DNA of 43,723 nt from Lacticaseibacillus sharpeae JCM 1186 = DSM 20505 (GTDB taxonomy: Bacteria > Bacillota > Bacilli > Lactobacillales > Lactobacillaceae): positions 1-43,723 of the forward strand of contig NZ_AYYO01000019.1 in assembly GCF_001436225.1 (NCBI RefSeq), read 5' to 3'. Numbering within the stretch: position 1 is the stretch's first letter; each line of letters begins with the position of its first letter. Below the pieces are notes generated by a model, which had not been told where the DNA came from, searched no databases, and saw nothing but the letters and a program-made list of their open reading frames with translations. The position numbers were made by a program, and so were the translations under genes. Positions 7,440 to 14,561 of this stretch are shown here, in pieces.

Positions 7440-8435
7440 TTACTGGATTGCGTTCTTCGGTGTGGTTCCGTTCAGCACGGCGGTCACGTCGTCCAGCGAG
7501 ATGTCGACCATGTTCTGGACTGCAATGTTGGTGAAGAAGGAAATGTGGGGCGTGATGATGACGTTATCCATCGCGTGCAATTGCGCAATCAGTGGCTGCT
7601 CGTCGATGCCGTCCTCAGTATGGTCGAAGTTGAAAATGTTCTCCTCGCCCGTCACGGTGTCCAGGCAGGCAGCGGCAATCTGCTTGCTTGCCAGCGCGGC
7701 AACTAAGGCAGCGGTGTCGATAACTGGACCGCGGCTCGCGTTCACGATGCCGGCGGTCTTCTGCATGAGGCCCAGCTCGCTGGCGCCGATGAGGCCGGCG
7801 CTCGTTGCGTTCAGGTCAACGTGCAGGCTGACCACGTCACTGCGGCGGAGCAGGTCCTCCTTGCTGGTGTAGGTGACGATGTCCTGCAAGTCGGCGCGCT
7901 CCTTCACGTCATAGGCCAAAACGGTGGCGCCCAGGGCGTGCAGCAAGTTGGCGAGGGTGCCCCCGATACGGCCGGCACCAATGATACCGATGGTCGCGGA
8001 GTGAATTTCTTTAGCCTGTAATCCGGCCCAGGAGTAGTCGTTACGGCGAACACGGTTGTCGACCACGGCGCTCTTGCGTAAGATGCAGAAAATACCCATC
8101 AGCGCGTTCTCGGCGACCGAGCGCGGGGAGTAGGCGGGAACGTTGGTCACAATCAGGCCGGCAGCATGGGCCGCTGGCACGTTGATGGTGTCGTAGCCCG
8201 CAGTCCGGGTACTGAGCTGCTTGATGCCATAGCCGGCCAGTGTTGCGTAAACCGTGTCGTCGCCGATGGGTGCGCGTTGCTGGATGACGATGCCGTCGTA
8301 ACCCTTAGCTTGGGCCACCGTGGTGCCGTCGAGCAAGTCGGTGGTGGTGTCAATTTGCATATCATTGGCCGCGGCGTGCGCGTTAATGGCAGCCATTTCG
8401 TCGGGCCGCACGCTGTACATCAGTACTTTAGTCAT
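7440..8435 (-). CDS. hicD: D-2-hydroxyacid dehydrogenase (D-hydroxyisocaproate dehydrogenase-like)
   Basis: The 331-residue cytosolic NAD-dependent enzyme should reduce 2-oxo acids to D-2-hydroxy acids, and the reverse. The NAD-binding motif GIIGAGRIGG is at about residue 150, followed by an acidic residue at the end of strand two (LAYD). The catalytic triad is visible: Arg in NASRGP, Glu in DEQPL or the preceding EEN segment, and His at about 297 in TPHISFF. The DTVTGEEN...NFD segment and general layout resemble lactobacillus D-HicDH, which accepts branched-chain and aromatic oxo acids such as phenylpyruvate. GGAGG precedes the ATG. It lies 27 nt downstream of araT, so the pair could interconvert Phe, phenylpyruvate and phenyllactate. 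A plain D-lactate dehydrogenase role is possible but less likely from the operon context. Confidence 0.85.
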   Translation of the reverse strand: MTKVLMYSVRPDEMAAINAHAAANDMQIDTTTDLLDGTTVAQAKGYDGIVIQQRAPIGDDTVYATLAGYGIKQLSTRTAGYDTINVPAAHAAGLIVTNVPAYSPRSVAENALMGIFCILRKSAVVDNRVRRNDYSWAGLQAKEIHSATIGIIGAGRIGGTLANLLHALGATVLAYDVKERADLQDIVTYTSKEDLLRRSDVVSLHVDLNATSAGLIGASELGLMQKTAGIVNASRGPVIDTAALVAALASKQIAAACLDTVTGEENIFNFDHTEDGIDEQPLIAQLHAMDNVIITPHISFFTNIAVQNMVDISLDDVTAVLNGTTPKNAIQ

Positions 8436-8462
8436 TGTTTTTCCTCCAAATAATGGGTGGCG

Positions 8463-9656
8463 TTAGTGTTTGTTGGCCGCAACGTAAGCACCGAGGCGCT
8501 TCATTGCTTCCTGCAGGGTCGCCATGGATGCGGCATAGCTAATCCGCACGTGTGCTTCACCCCCAGGGCCGAAACCACTCCCCGCGATGACCGCGAGCTT
8601 GTTCTTGCGCAACAGGTCGTAGCAGAATTCCGTGTCGTCTTGAATGCAGCCAGTCGGAATCTTGGCGAACACGTAGAAGGCCCCGTTCGGTTCAGGAATC
8701 GCAAAGCCCATCTTGGTCATCTCCGCGACAACATAATCGCGCCGCTTGATGTATTCTGCCTTCATCGCTTCTGAGTCTTCCCGGCCCGCTTCAGTGGCCA
8801 AGGCTTCGGTTGCGCCGGCCATTGCGGGGTTGGACGCCACGGTGACGTTGAACGCGTGGGCCAAGGCGACGCGCTTCATGAGGTCCGCGGGTCCGGCGAT
8901 GAAGCCAATCCGCCAGCCCGTCATGGCGTGGGACTTGGAGACCCCGTTGATGAGCAGTGTTTGTTCAGGCAGTGCCGCGGCGAAGGACGCGTGCTTGCTG
9001 CCGTAAGTGAGTTCGGAGTAGATTTCGTCGGAGATCACCACGATGTCGGTGTCGGCAACAACTGCGGCGATGGCTGCGACTTGCTCCTTATTGTAGGTCA
9101 CGCCGGTTGGGTTAGACGGGAAGTTGAGCAGGATGGCCTTCACGCGCGGGCCTTCTTCAGCGATGGCCGCCTTCAGCTGGTCAGGGGTCAGGACAAAACC
9201 GGTGGCTTCAGTGTTGATGTAGACTGGAATCCCGCCGTTAATGCGAATCAGCTGGTCGTACAATGAGAATGTCGGGCTAGGCATCAGCACCTTGTCGCCG
9301 GGGTTGAGCACCGCGTCCAAGCAGGAATGCAGCGCTTCGGTGGCGCCGACCGTGACCACTAATTCAGAGTCCGGATTGTAGTCGAGGTTGTAGCGGTCTT
9401 TGAGGAAGCCCGTTGCGGCCTGGCGCAGCTTAGGCCAGCCGTTCGAGGGGCCGTAGTGGGATTCGTCGTTGTTGATGGAATCGATGGCGGCGCGTTTGAT
9501 GTGCTGCGGCACGTTGAAGTCGGGTTCACCAAGTGTGAGTTTGACCACGCCGGGAGTGCTGCTGGCTTCGGCGTCAAAAACCCGGATGGGGTTTGGCTTC
9601 AGGCCGTCGTAGGTGTGCTTCAAATCTTGCAGGAGACTAGCTTTAGTGTTGGGCAT
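8463..9656 (-). CDS. araT: Aromatic amino acid aminotransferase (class I/II, PLP-dependent)
   Basis: The 397-residue protein transfers an amino group between aromatic amino acids and 2-oxoglutarate. It closely follows the layout of lactococcal AraT: TLGEPDFNVP near the N-terminus, VTVGATEAL, NFPSNPTGVTY, SDEIYSELTYG, the PLP-lysine motif NGVSKSHAMTGWRIGF at about residue 240, and the C-terminal RISYAAS substrate-carboxylate arginine. The ATG follows AAAGGATTGCA. The 5' leader encodes a Phe-rich peptide and an attenuator, which independently supports an aromatic (Phe) substrate. It is the first gene of an operon with a D-hydroxyacid dehydrogenase and a membrane protein. Confidence 0.88.
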   Translation of the reverse strand: MPNTKASLLQDLKHTYDGLKPNPIRVFDAEASSTPGVVKLTLGEPDFNVPQHIKRAAIDSINNDESHYGPSNGWPKLRQAATGFLKDRYNLDYNPDSELVVTVGATEALHSCLDAVLNPGDKVLMPSPTFSLYDQLIRINGGIPVYINTEATGFVLTPDQLKAAIAEEGPRVKAILLNFPSNPTGVTYNKEQVAAIAAVVADTDIVVISDEIYSELTYGSKHASFAAALPEQTLLINGVSKSHAMTGWRIGFIAGPADLMKRVALAHAFNVTVASNPAMAGATEALATEAGREDSEAMKAEYIKRRDYVVAEMTKMGFAIPEPNGAFYVFAKIPTGCIQDDTEFCYDLLRKNKLAVIAGSGFGPGGEAHVRISYAASMATLQEAMKRLGAYVAANKH

Positions 9657-9697
9657 ATTGCAATCCTTTCTGGTTGAGGGACGGGAGCGATTAATTC

Positions 9698-9743
9698 AAA
9701 AAAACACCGGGTGCTTCTCGACGATTGAGAAACATCCGGTGTT
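9698..9743 (-). terminator. attenuator terminator in the araT leader
   Basis: On the minus strand the 5' arm (9743-9727: ACACCGG then GGATGTTTCTC) pairs with GAGAA and CCGGTGT (9719-9704), followed by T7. It lies 42 nt before the araT start codon, so it must be read through for expression. Its 5' arm can alternatively pair with 9797-9788. Confidence 0.85.
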
Positions 9744-9838
9744 TTGGTTGGGCTTCACCAATGAAGCCAATAATCAACTCAGCACGTGGATGTTTCTGCC
9801 GTCATCCACGCACCGCAAAGTTCCCGGTACTCGGATGA
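9744..9838 (-). promoter_or_regulatory. araT leader: mutually exclusive hairpins (attenuator switch)
   Basis: Minus strand. Segment A (CCCGG 9855-9851 and TCGGAT 9846-9841) pairs with B (ATCCGA 9836-9831 and CCGGG 9827-9823). C (9813-9803) pairs with D (9792-9782), 11 pairs including two wobbles. E:F is the terminator. The alternatives are B:C, GTCATCC (9839-9833) with GGATGAC (9807-9801), and D:E, AGAAACATCC (9797-9788) with GGATGTTTCT (9737-9728), a perfect 10-bp match. A further stem, GGCTTCA/TGAAGCC, sits at 9768-9751. The two sets form a domino switch between termination and readthrough. Confidence 0.8.
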
Positions 9839-9895
9839 CTATCCGAAAAACCGGGTAAAAAACTTGCGTGCTGCTGTGTTTCGTTGATTAGTCAT
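9839..9895 (-). CDS. 18-residue Phe-rich leader peptide of the araT operon
   Basis: The reading frame is MTNQRNTAARKFFTRFFG, stop TAG. The ATG at 9895-9893 has a ribosome binding site, CAGGGAG, 8 nt upstream. Four of the last seven codons are Phe (TTT TTT ... TTT TTC), with no Tyr or Trp. The Phe codons run into segment A of the first hairpin, and the stop codon falls in that hairpin's loop. A ribosome waiting for Phe-tRNA at codons 12-13 would cover segment A, and one at the stop codon would cover segment B. This is the geometry of pheA-type transcription attenuation. The frame is too short for ordinary gene finders. Confidence 0.8.
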   Translation of the reverse strand: MTNQRNTAARKFFTRFFG

Positions 9896-9926
9896 AATTA
9901 AAACTCCCTGACAAATTGATGGGCCT

Positions 9927-9955
9927 AGCATATAACCAAATTAAATGACCGTCAA
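9927..9955 (-). promoter_or_regulatory. promoter of the araT leader operon
   Basis: On the minus strand TTGACG (9955-9950) and TATGCT (9932-9927) are 17 nt apart. Transcription would start at about 9920, leaving a 25-nt untranslated lead before the leader peptide. Confidence 0.8.
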
Positions 9956-9975
9956 GAATAAATTTGTGGCATAAC

Positions 9976-10008
9976 ATAATTTTGCCACGTTACAAGTGAC
10001 AAAATTAT
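9976..10008. promoter_or_regulatory. 33-bp inverted repeat, possible operator
   Basis: ATAATTTTGCCAC (9976-9988) and GTGACAAAATTAT (9996-10008) match at 12 of 13 positions around a 7-nt spacer. The dyad begins 21 bp upstream of the araT -35 and lies between the divergent araT and asparaginase promoters. It looks like a site for a dimeric regulator, identity unknown. The rest of 10009-10090 shows no other signal. Confidence 0.5.
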
Positions 10009-10090
10009 ATTTATTTCTGCGCCAATGCCCGTACCATCAGGGTTACACACTTAGTTTGTGCCGCGACAAAAATTTGTTTAAATATAGCTG

Positions 10091-10119
10091 TTTCTGTCCC
10101 ACTAGTGGCGCGATATACT
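10091..10119 (+). promoter_or_regulatory. promoter of the asparaginase gene
   Basis: TTTCTG (10091-10096) and TATACT (10114-10119) are 17 nt apart, about 24-30 nt before the start codon region. Confidence 0.55.
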
Positions 10120-10149
10120 GGTAGTAATCATTAAAACGGAGGTTTGACT

Positions 10150-11121
10150 ATGCGTAAAATTCTTGTGCTGCACACCGGTGGCACCATTTCCATGACTGCC
10201 GACGAATCCGGTGCCGTGGCGCCCAGTACCACCAATCCGCTGCTCGCGGCGGGGATGCACCTCGACAGCGACATCGAACTAGAGGTGGAGGAAATCTTCA
10301 ACCTGCCTTCACCGCACGTGACACCAGCGAAGATGCTGGTGCTCGCCAAGCGCATTCGCCGCGCCCAGATGGCCGGCGTGACGGGTGTGGTCGTCACCCA
10401 CGGCACCGACACGCTGGAAGAGACCGCGTACTTCTTGGACCTCACGCTCGATCCGCAGATTCCCGTCGTCGTGACTGGGGCCATGCGTTCCAGTAACGAA
10501 ATCGGCTCGGACGGTGTCTACAACTACCAGTCCGCCATCAAGGTGGCTGCCAGCGCCGGTGCGCGCGGTAAGGGGTGCCTGGTTGTGATGAATGACGAAA
10601 TTCACACGGCACGCTTCGTCACCAAGACACACACGACCAACGTGGCCACATTCCGCACGCCCACGTTCGGACCTGTGGGTTTGGTGACCAAGGACGGCGC
10701 GCGGTTCTTCCAGGAACTGATTAACCAGGAGGCCTGCCCAATCGACTCGGTCGATGCGAACGTGGTGCTTATCAAGGCGTACGCGGGAATGGACGGCACT
10801 TTATTTGACCTTTTGCCCGATTCAGTGGACGGCGTGGTTATTGAAGCCTTGGGTGCGGGTAACATGCCGCCAGCGACCCTGCCGGCAATCCAGAAGCTCT
10901 TGGACCGGCACGTGCCGGTGGTACTTGTGTCCCGGTGTTTCAACGGGGTCGCCGAGCCGGTGTACGATTACGCTGGTGGCGGGATTCCGCTTCAGAAGCA
11001 AGGCGTGATTTTCTGCCAGGGACTGAACGGCCAAAAAGCGCGGATTAAGCTGATTGTGGCGCTCAGTGCGGGTAAGCAGGGCGAGGCCTTGGCCCAGTAC
11101 GTCAACAACGCGGTTTCCTAA
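10150..11121 (+). CDS. ansA: L-asparaginase (type I family)
   Basis: The 323-residue enzyme hydrolyses asparagine to aspartate and ammonia. The first catalytic threonine is in the N-terminal HTGGTISM motif, the second in VVTHGTDTLEETAYFLDLTL, and the catalytic lysine in the RFVTKTHT region. No signal peptide is visible, so it is cytoplasmic. I chose the ATG at 10150, 7 nt after CGGAGG; a TTG six bases earlier is too close to that site. The gene stands alone between its own promoter and terminator and is divergent from the araT operon. Confidence 0.92.
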   Translation: MRKILVLHTGGTISMTADESGAVAPSTTNPLLAAGMHLDSDIELEVEEIFNLPSPHVTPAKMLVLAKRIRRAQMAGVTGVVVTHGTDTLEETAYFLDLTLDPQIPVVVTGAMRSSNEIGSDGVYNYQSAIKVAASAGARGKGCLVVMNDEIHTARFVTKTHTTNVATFRTPTFGPVGLVTKDGARFFQELINQEACPIDSVDANVVLIKAYAGMDGTLFDLLPDSVDGVVIEALGAGNMPPATLPAIQKLLDRHVPVVLVSRCFNGVAEPVYDYAGGGIPLQKQGVIFCQGLNGQKARIKLIVALSAGKQGEALAQYVNNAVS

Positions 11122-11127
11122 AAAAAC

Positions 11128-11157
11128 AAACCCCCGAAAAATTTTTTCGGGGGTTTT
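11128..11157 (+). terminator. terminator of the asparaginase gene
   Basis: ACCCCCGAAAAA pairs with TTTTTCGGGGGT, followed by TTT. The symmetric A/T tract could also work on the minus strand. Confidence 0.85.
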
Positions 11158-11197
11158 GCGTTCTTTTCGCGCAATCTAGTTATGAGGTGATGACTAG

Positions 11198-12244
11198 ATG
11201 TTTGTAAGTGAAGATGAACGGGGAAAGCGCGTGACGTTGCTCTCGCACGCGCAAGCAGCCCGGCTGCGGGCCGGCGGGGGACAGTATCGTTGCCCGGCCT
11301 GCCACGGGGCGGTGCTAATCAAAAATGGCAGCCAGATGCCCGCCCATTTTGCCCACCGCCACAATGCCTGTGTGGCCAGCGAGCCGGAAAGCGCCGAGCA
11401 CCTGCGCGGCAAGCTGCTCTTGGCAGAGATTGGCCGTGCGGCGGGCTGGGAAGCTGAATTTGAGGTGTACGTGCCGGCCATCAAGCAGCGCATCGATGTG
11501 CTGCTCAGGCGGGGGCCGGCGCGCCTCGCGCTTGAGTTCCAGTGTAGCCCGCTGGCCGCGCCCAAGTTGCGTGCCCGCACCCAGGGCTACCGGCAGGAAG
11601 ACATTCCGGTACGCTGGATTTTGGGGCACCGCTATGACCGGCTGGCGGCAGCAACGAAATTCGCCCGGTTGGCCCCAGACGGGCGGCTAATGACCGAACA
11701 CCTAGATGTGCAGCACGGCAAATTGTTTTTGCGCACCGACCTGCGTACCAGTTTTTGTCAGCAACAAGAACTTTGGCCCCATCCTGGAGGTGCGCACCTG
11801 GTGGGTAAACCACCGGTGCTGGTGCAAAGTGCGCGTGAGGTGCAACTATCCTTGCATTACCGCGACCGTAAAATCATGGCGCTGCAAAATGCGTGTTATG
11901 CGCGCCGCCTAAACCTGCTCGGGTGTCCGTGGGTGGTGCACCAAGACTGTGCCTGCTTCCCCGGCCTTGCACTACCTGAATGGGCACTGCGGGTAATGTG
12001 GCTGTTGCGGTTTAGCGGCCGCAATATTTCCCAGGCGGACAACACGCGGTTTTGGGCGCAGTATTGCCGCACAGCGAGCATGCCGCTGGTTAACTGGGCC
12101 CGTTATCTGGAGCAGCTTGCACCGGTGTTTTGCCGGGTGCTGGTTAATGCACAGCTGTTGACGCCGACTCCTACCGGCTGGCGCTGGGTGCGGGCGCCGC
12201 AGTGGTTTAGCGGCATCGATGCGAAACTTGCGCAGCTGCCTTAG
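11198..12244 (+). CDS. coiA: CoiA competence protein (nuclease-like)
   Basis: The 348-residue protein fits CoiA, needed during natural transformation to promote recombination of incoming DNA. The N-terminus carries a zinc-ribbon-like CPAC segment and HFAHR. A PD-(D/E)XK nuclease-type core follows: RIDVLL at about residue 90 and ALEFQCSPL twenty residues on, giving the D...ExQ pattern. The rest is typical CoiA with GYRQEDIPVRWILG. GAGGTG precedes the start. The stop overlaps the stop of the convergent CYTH gene. I see no clear competence-specific promoter box. Confidence 0.87.
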   Translation: MFVSEDERGKRVTLLSHAQAARLRAGGGQYRCPACHGAVLIKNGSQMPAHFAHRHNACVASEPESAEHLRGKLLLAEIGRAAGWEAEFEVYVPAIKQRIDVLLRRGPARLALEFQCSPLAAPKLRARTQGYRQEDIPVRWILGHRYDRLAAATKFARLAPDGRLMTEHLDVQHGKLFLRTDLRTSFCQQQELWPHPGGAHLVGKPPVLVQSAREVQLSLHYRDRKIMALQNACYARRLNLLGCPWVVHQDCACFPGLALPEWALRVMWLLRFSGRNISQADNTRFWAQYCRTASMPLVNWARYLEQLAPVFCRVLVNAQLLTPTPTGWRWVRAPQWFSGIDAKLAQLP

Positions 12245-12819
12245 CTGTGCGCAGTTGCCCGCACAATCTTACTGGTGACCTTGCTGGGCTGAATGTGGAA
12301 CTGCTCTTCAAGATTGGTGAAAAAGGCGTTGGCGGGCTCGAAGTCGCTGTATTCCATTTCGAGTTCCCAGTCGCAGTAACCGTCGGGGTATTGCGTGTGG
12401 TCAACTACCAGCAAGCCGGCAGCAAAGGGGTACTCCGAGCGCGTGGTGGTTGCGCGCGCGAAGGGCTTGACGGCATCCAGGTCAATGCCCAGCACGTGCA
12501 GCTGGCTGGCGACGGTTCCGGGAGCCAGAATTTTGCCCGCGTCTGCCAGCTCGCTAGCTTGCATGGTGGTGAGTGGATCGGTGTATTCCAGAATTTTGCG
12601 CGGGACGGCGTTGGCCAGCACCTTGATGGTCTGTTCACCGTGGTCCGCAAACTGACGGATACGCAGGGCGCAGCGGCTAGCAGCGAGGGCGCGTTTAGCT
12701 GTGTCGAAGTAGGTGTTGGTTTGGGTGTATGGGGCATTGAAGGCGTAAGCGGTGGTGATGGCGCCAGCCTGGTCGGCATTGATTAGACACTTGAACTCTT
12801 TTTCAGTATTAACAGGCAT
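12241..12819 (-). CDS. CYTH domain protein (YjbK-type triphosphate tunnel enzyme)
   Basis: From the ATG at 12819, preceded by GGAGGACATC, the protein is 192 residues. A longer frame reading back to 13056 lacks a site and runs through the promoter region. The CYTH signature EKEFK is at residues 6-10, with alternating charged residues in beta strands (CALRIRQF, TIKVL, LLVVDHTQYP, WELEMEY) forming the tunnel. CYTH enzymes hydrolyse inorganic or organic triphosphates with a divalent metal. It is divergent from relQ; the same neighbours occur in Bacillus as yjbK-yjbM-yjbN-yjbO, suggesting a link with alarmone or nucleotide metabolism. Confidence 0.85.
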   Translation of the reverse strand: MPVNTEKEFKCLINADQAGAITTAYAFNAPYTQTNTYFDTAKRALAASRCALRIRQFADHGEQTIKVLANAVPRKILEYTDPLTTMQASELADAGKILAPGTVASQLHVLGIDLDAVKPFARATTTRSEYPFAAGLLVVDHTQYPDGYCDWELEMEYSDFEPANAFFTNLEEQFHIQPSKVTSKIVRATAHS

Positions 12820-12910
12820 GATGTCCTCCAGTGATTTGTGGTCCGGGCGGTAAATAATAGCGCGCGAACCAGAATCGGCGGTTAAATTACAGTTGTTTTT
12901 GCACACGCAT

Positions 12911-12959
12911 ATTTTAGCACGCCTGAATCCGGGCAGATAACTTTTCTTTTTGCTATAAT
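12911..12959. promoter_or_regulatory. divergent promoters for the CYTH gene and relQ
   Basis: On the minus strand TGCTAAAAT gives an extended -10 (TAAAAT 12916-12911) with TTATCT 18 nt upstream. On the plus strand TGCTATAAT gives an extended -10 (TATAAT 12954-12959) with no clear -35. The two units face away from each other. Confidence 0.55.
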
Positions 12960-13035
12960 AGTACGGGATTAACATAGAATAGATAAGTACGCCCACCAAC
13001 AGGTTGTGGGTGCGAGTGTTTGGGAGGCCTTTGTG

Positions 13036-13764
13036 ATGGTGCAAAACTGGGATCAATTTTTAATGCCGTATGAACAAGCGGTAGCCGAACTGAAAATAAA
13101 GTTTCGCGGCATGCGCAAACAATACCAACAAGCAAGCAAGCACTCTCCAATCGAGTTCGTGACGGCGCGGGTGAAGTCGGTGGATTCAATCATCGAAAAG
13201 CAGGCGCGGCGCTACATTGATGACGATGTGCTTGAAACGGACATGCAGGATATCGCCGGGGTGCGGATCATGTGCCAGTTCGTGGAAGACATCTATGAAG
13301 TGGTGAACCTGCTGCACCAGCGCACCGACATGGAAGTGCTGGAAGAGCGGGATTACGTCACGAACGTTAAGTCGTCTGGTTACCGGTCATACCACGTGGT
13401 GATTGAGTACCCCGTGCAGCTGGTGGACGGCGAGAAGAAGATTCTGGCGGAGATTCAGATTCGCACGATGTCGATGAACTTCTGGGCCACGATTGAGCAT
13501 TCGCTGAACTACAAGTACCAGGGCGAATTCCCGGATGACTTGAAGGCACGACTCAAGCGTGCGGCCGAGGCCAGTTTCCAGCTGGATAAAGAGATGTCCG
13601 AAATCCGTGAAGAAATTCAGGAAGCTCAGCAACTGTTTTCATACGGCAAGGGGCAAGATTTGCCGCAGATGTCGGGGATGCAATACAGTGCGGATAACGA
13701 TGACAGTGCAGGACAGCAGCCAAAGACGCCGGATGACCATCCGGACGCCAAGGAGGAACGTTAA
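13036..13764 (+). CDS. relQ: Small alarmone synthetase RelQ (GTP pyrophosphokinase)
   Basis: The 242-residue cytosolic enzyme transfers pyrophosphate from ATP to GDP or GTP, making (p)ppGpp. The RelA/SpoT synthetase domain spans about residues 40-165: DIAGVRIMCQF, the G-loop region SSGYRSYHVVIEYP, and EIQIRTMSMNFWATIEHSLNYK. There is no hydrolase or regulatory domain. A C-terminal helix is followed by a polar Asp/Gln-rich tail. I chose the ATG at 13036, 8 nt after GGGAGG, over a GTG ten codons upstream. Its stop overlaps the nadK start (TAATG), so translation is probably coupled. Confidence 0.93.
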   Translation: MVQNWDQFLMPYEQAVAELKIKFRGMRKQYQQASKHSPIEFVTARVKSVDSIIEKQARRYIDDDVLETDMQDIAGVRIMCQFVEDIYEVVNLLHQRTDMEVLEERDYVTNVKSSGYRSYHVVIEYPVQLVDGEKKILAEIQIRTMSMNFWATIEHSLNYKYQGEFPDDLKARLKRAAEASFQLDKEMSEIREEIQEAQQLFSYGKGQDLPQMSGMQYSADNDDSAGQQPKTPDDHPDAKEER

Positions 13765-14561
13765 TGCGAGTTTGGGTATTTCATAATTCAGGTGAATCAA
13801 GTACGAACGCAGCCCACGCGCTAAGCAAGAAGCTCAAGGCAGCGGGATTCACCGTGAGCCCAGCCCGCCCCGACGTGGTGATTACGGTTGGCGGCGACGG
13901 TACGCTGCTCTCCGCCTTTCACCGGTATAACGCCGCGTTGGACAAGATTCGCTTCGTGGGGGTGCACACGGGACACCTCGGTTTCTACACCGACTGGCGT
14001 GATTTTGAGCTCGATGACCTGGTGCAGGCACTCCTGAACGATAAGGGCGAACGCGTCGGTTACCCGTTGCTGGACATCAAAGTTACGTACGAAGACGACA
14101 CGACCGGGCATTATGTCGCGCTCAACGAATCGACGCTCAAGCGGGTGTCGGGCACGATGAAGACCGACGTGTTGATTAAGGATAACTTCTTTGAGAGTTT
14201 CCGCGGGGATGGCCTGTGCATCTGCACGCCCACCGGCTCCACGGCGTATTCGAAGTCTAACGGCGGGGCGGTGCTGCACCCCCGGCTGGAAGCACTTCAG
14301 ATTACCGAAATCGCGTCGATTAACAACCGCGTTTTCCGGACGCTGTCGGCACCAATCATCATTGCACCGGACGAGTGGGTGGTCTTGAAGCCCGCGCCAG
14401 GGGTGAATTACGTGATGACCATTGACCAGTTCAACATGACGGACCGGCCGATTAAGGAAGTTCGCTACAAGATTGCGGACGAACGCATCTACTTCGCTCG
14501 CTACAAGCACATGCACTTCTGGGACCGCGTGGAGGACGCCTTCATCGGGGCGAAGAACTAA
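13764..14561 (+). CDS. nadK: NAD kinase
   Basis: The 265-residue cytosolic enzyme phosphorylates NAD to NADP. The diagnostic GGDGTLLSAFH is at about residue 46, followed by GVHTGHLGFYTDW and, in the second domain, NE (LNESTLKR) and the glycine-rich CTPTGSTAYSKSNGGA. Length is typical for the Firmicute enzyme. The start codon overlaps the relQ stop and the stop overlaps the rluD start, both as TAATG. The relQ-nadK-rluD order is conserved in Bacilli. Confidence 0.95.
   Translation: MRVWVFHNSGESSTNAAHALSKKLKAAGFTVSPARPDVVITVGGDGTLLSAFHRYNAALDKIRFVGVHTGHLGFYTDWRDFELDDLVQALLNDKGERVGYPLLDIKVTYEDDTTGHYVALNESTLKRVSGTMKTDVLIKDNFFESFRGDGLCICTPTGSTAYSKSNGGAVLHPRLEALQITEIASINNRVFRTLSAPIIIAPDEWVVLKPAPGVNYVMTIDQFNMTDRPIKEVRYKIADERIYFARYKHMHFWDRVEDAFIGAKN

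Noticed and set aside
9661-9920. T-box riboswitch upstream of araT
   Set aside because: The T-box core (AGGGTGGNACCGCG) and a specifier-loop domain are missing. The leader peptide with alternative hairpins explains the structure better.
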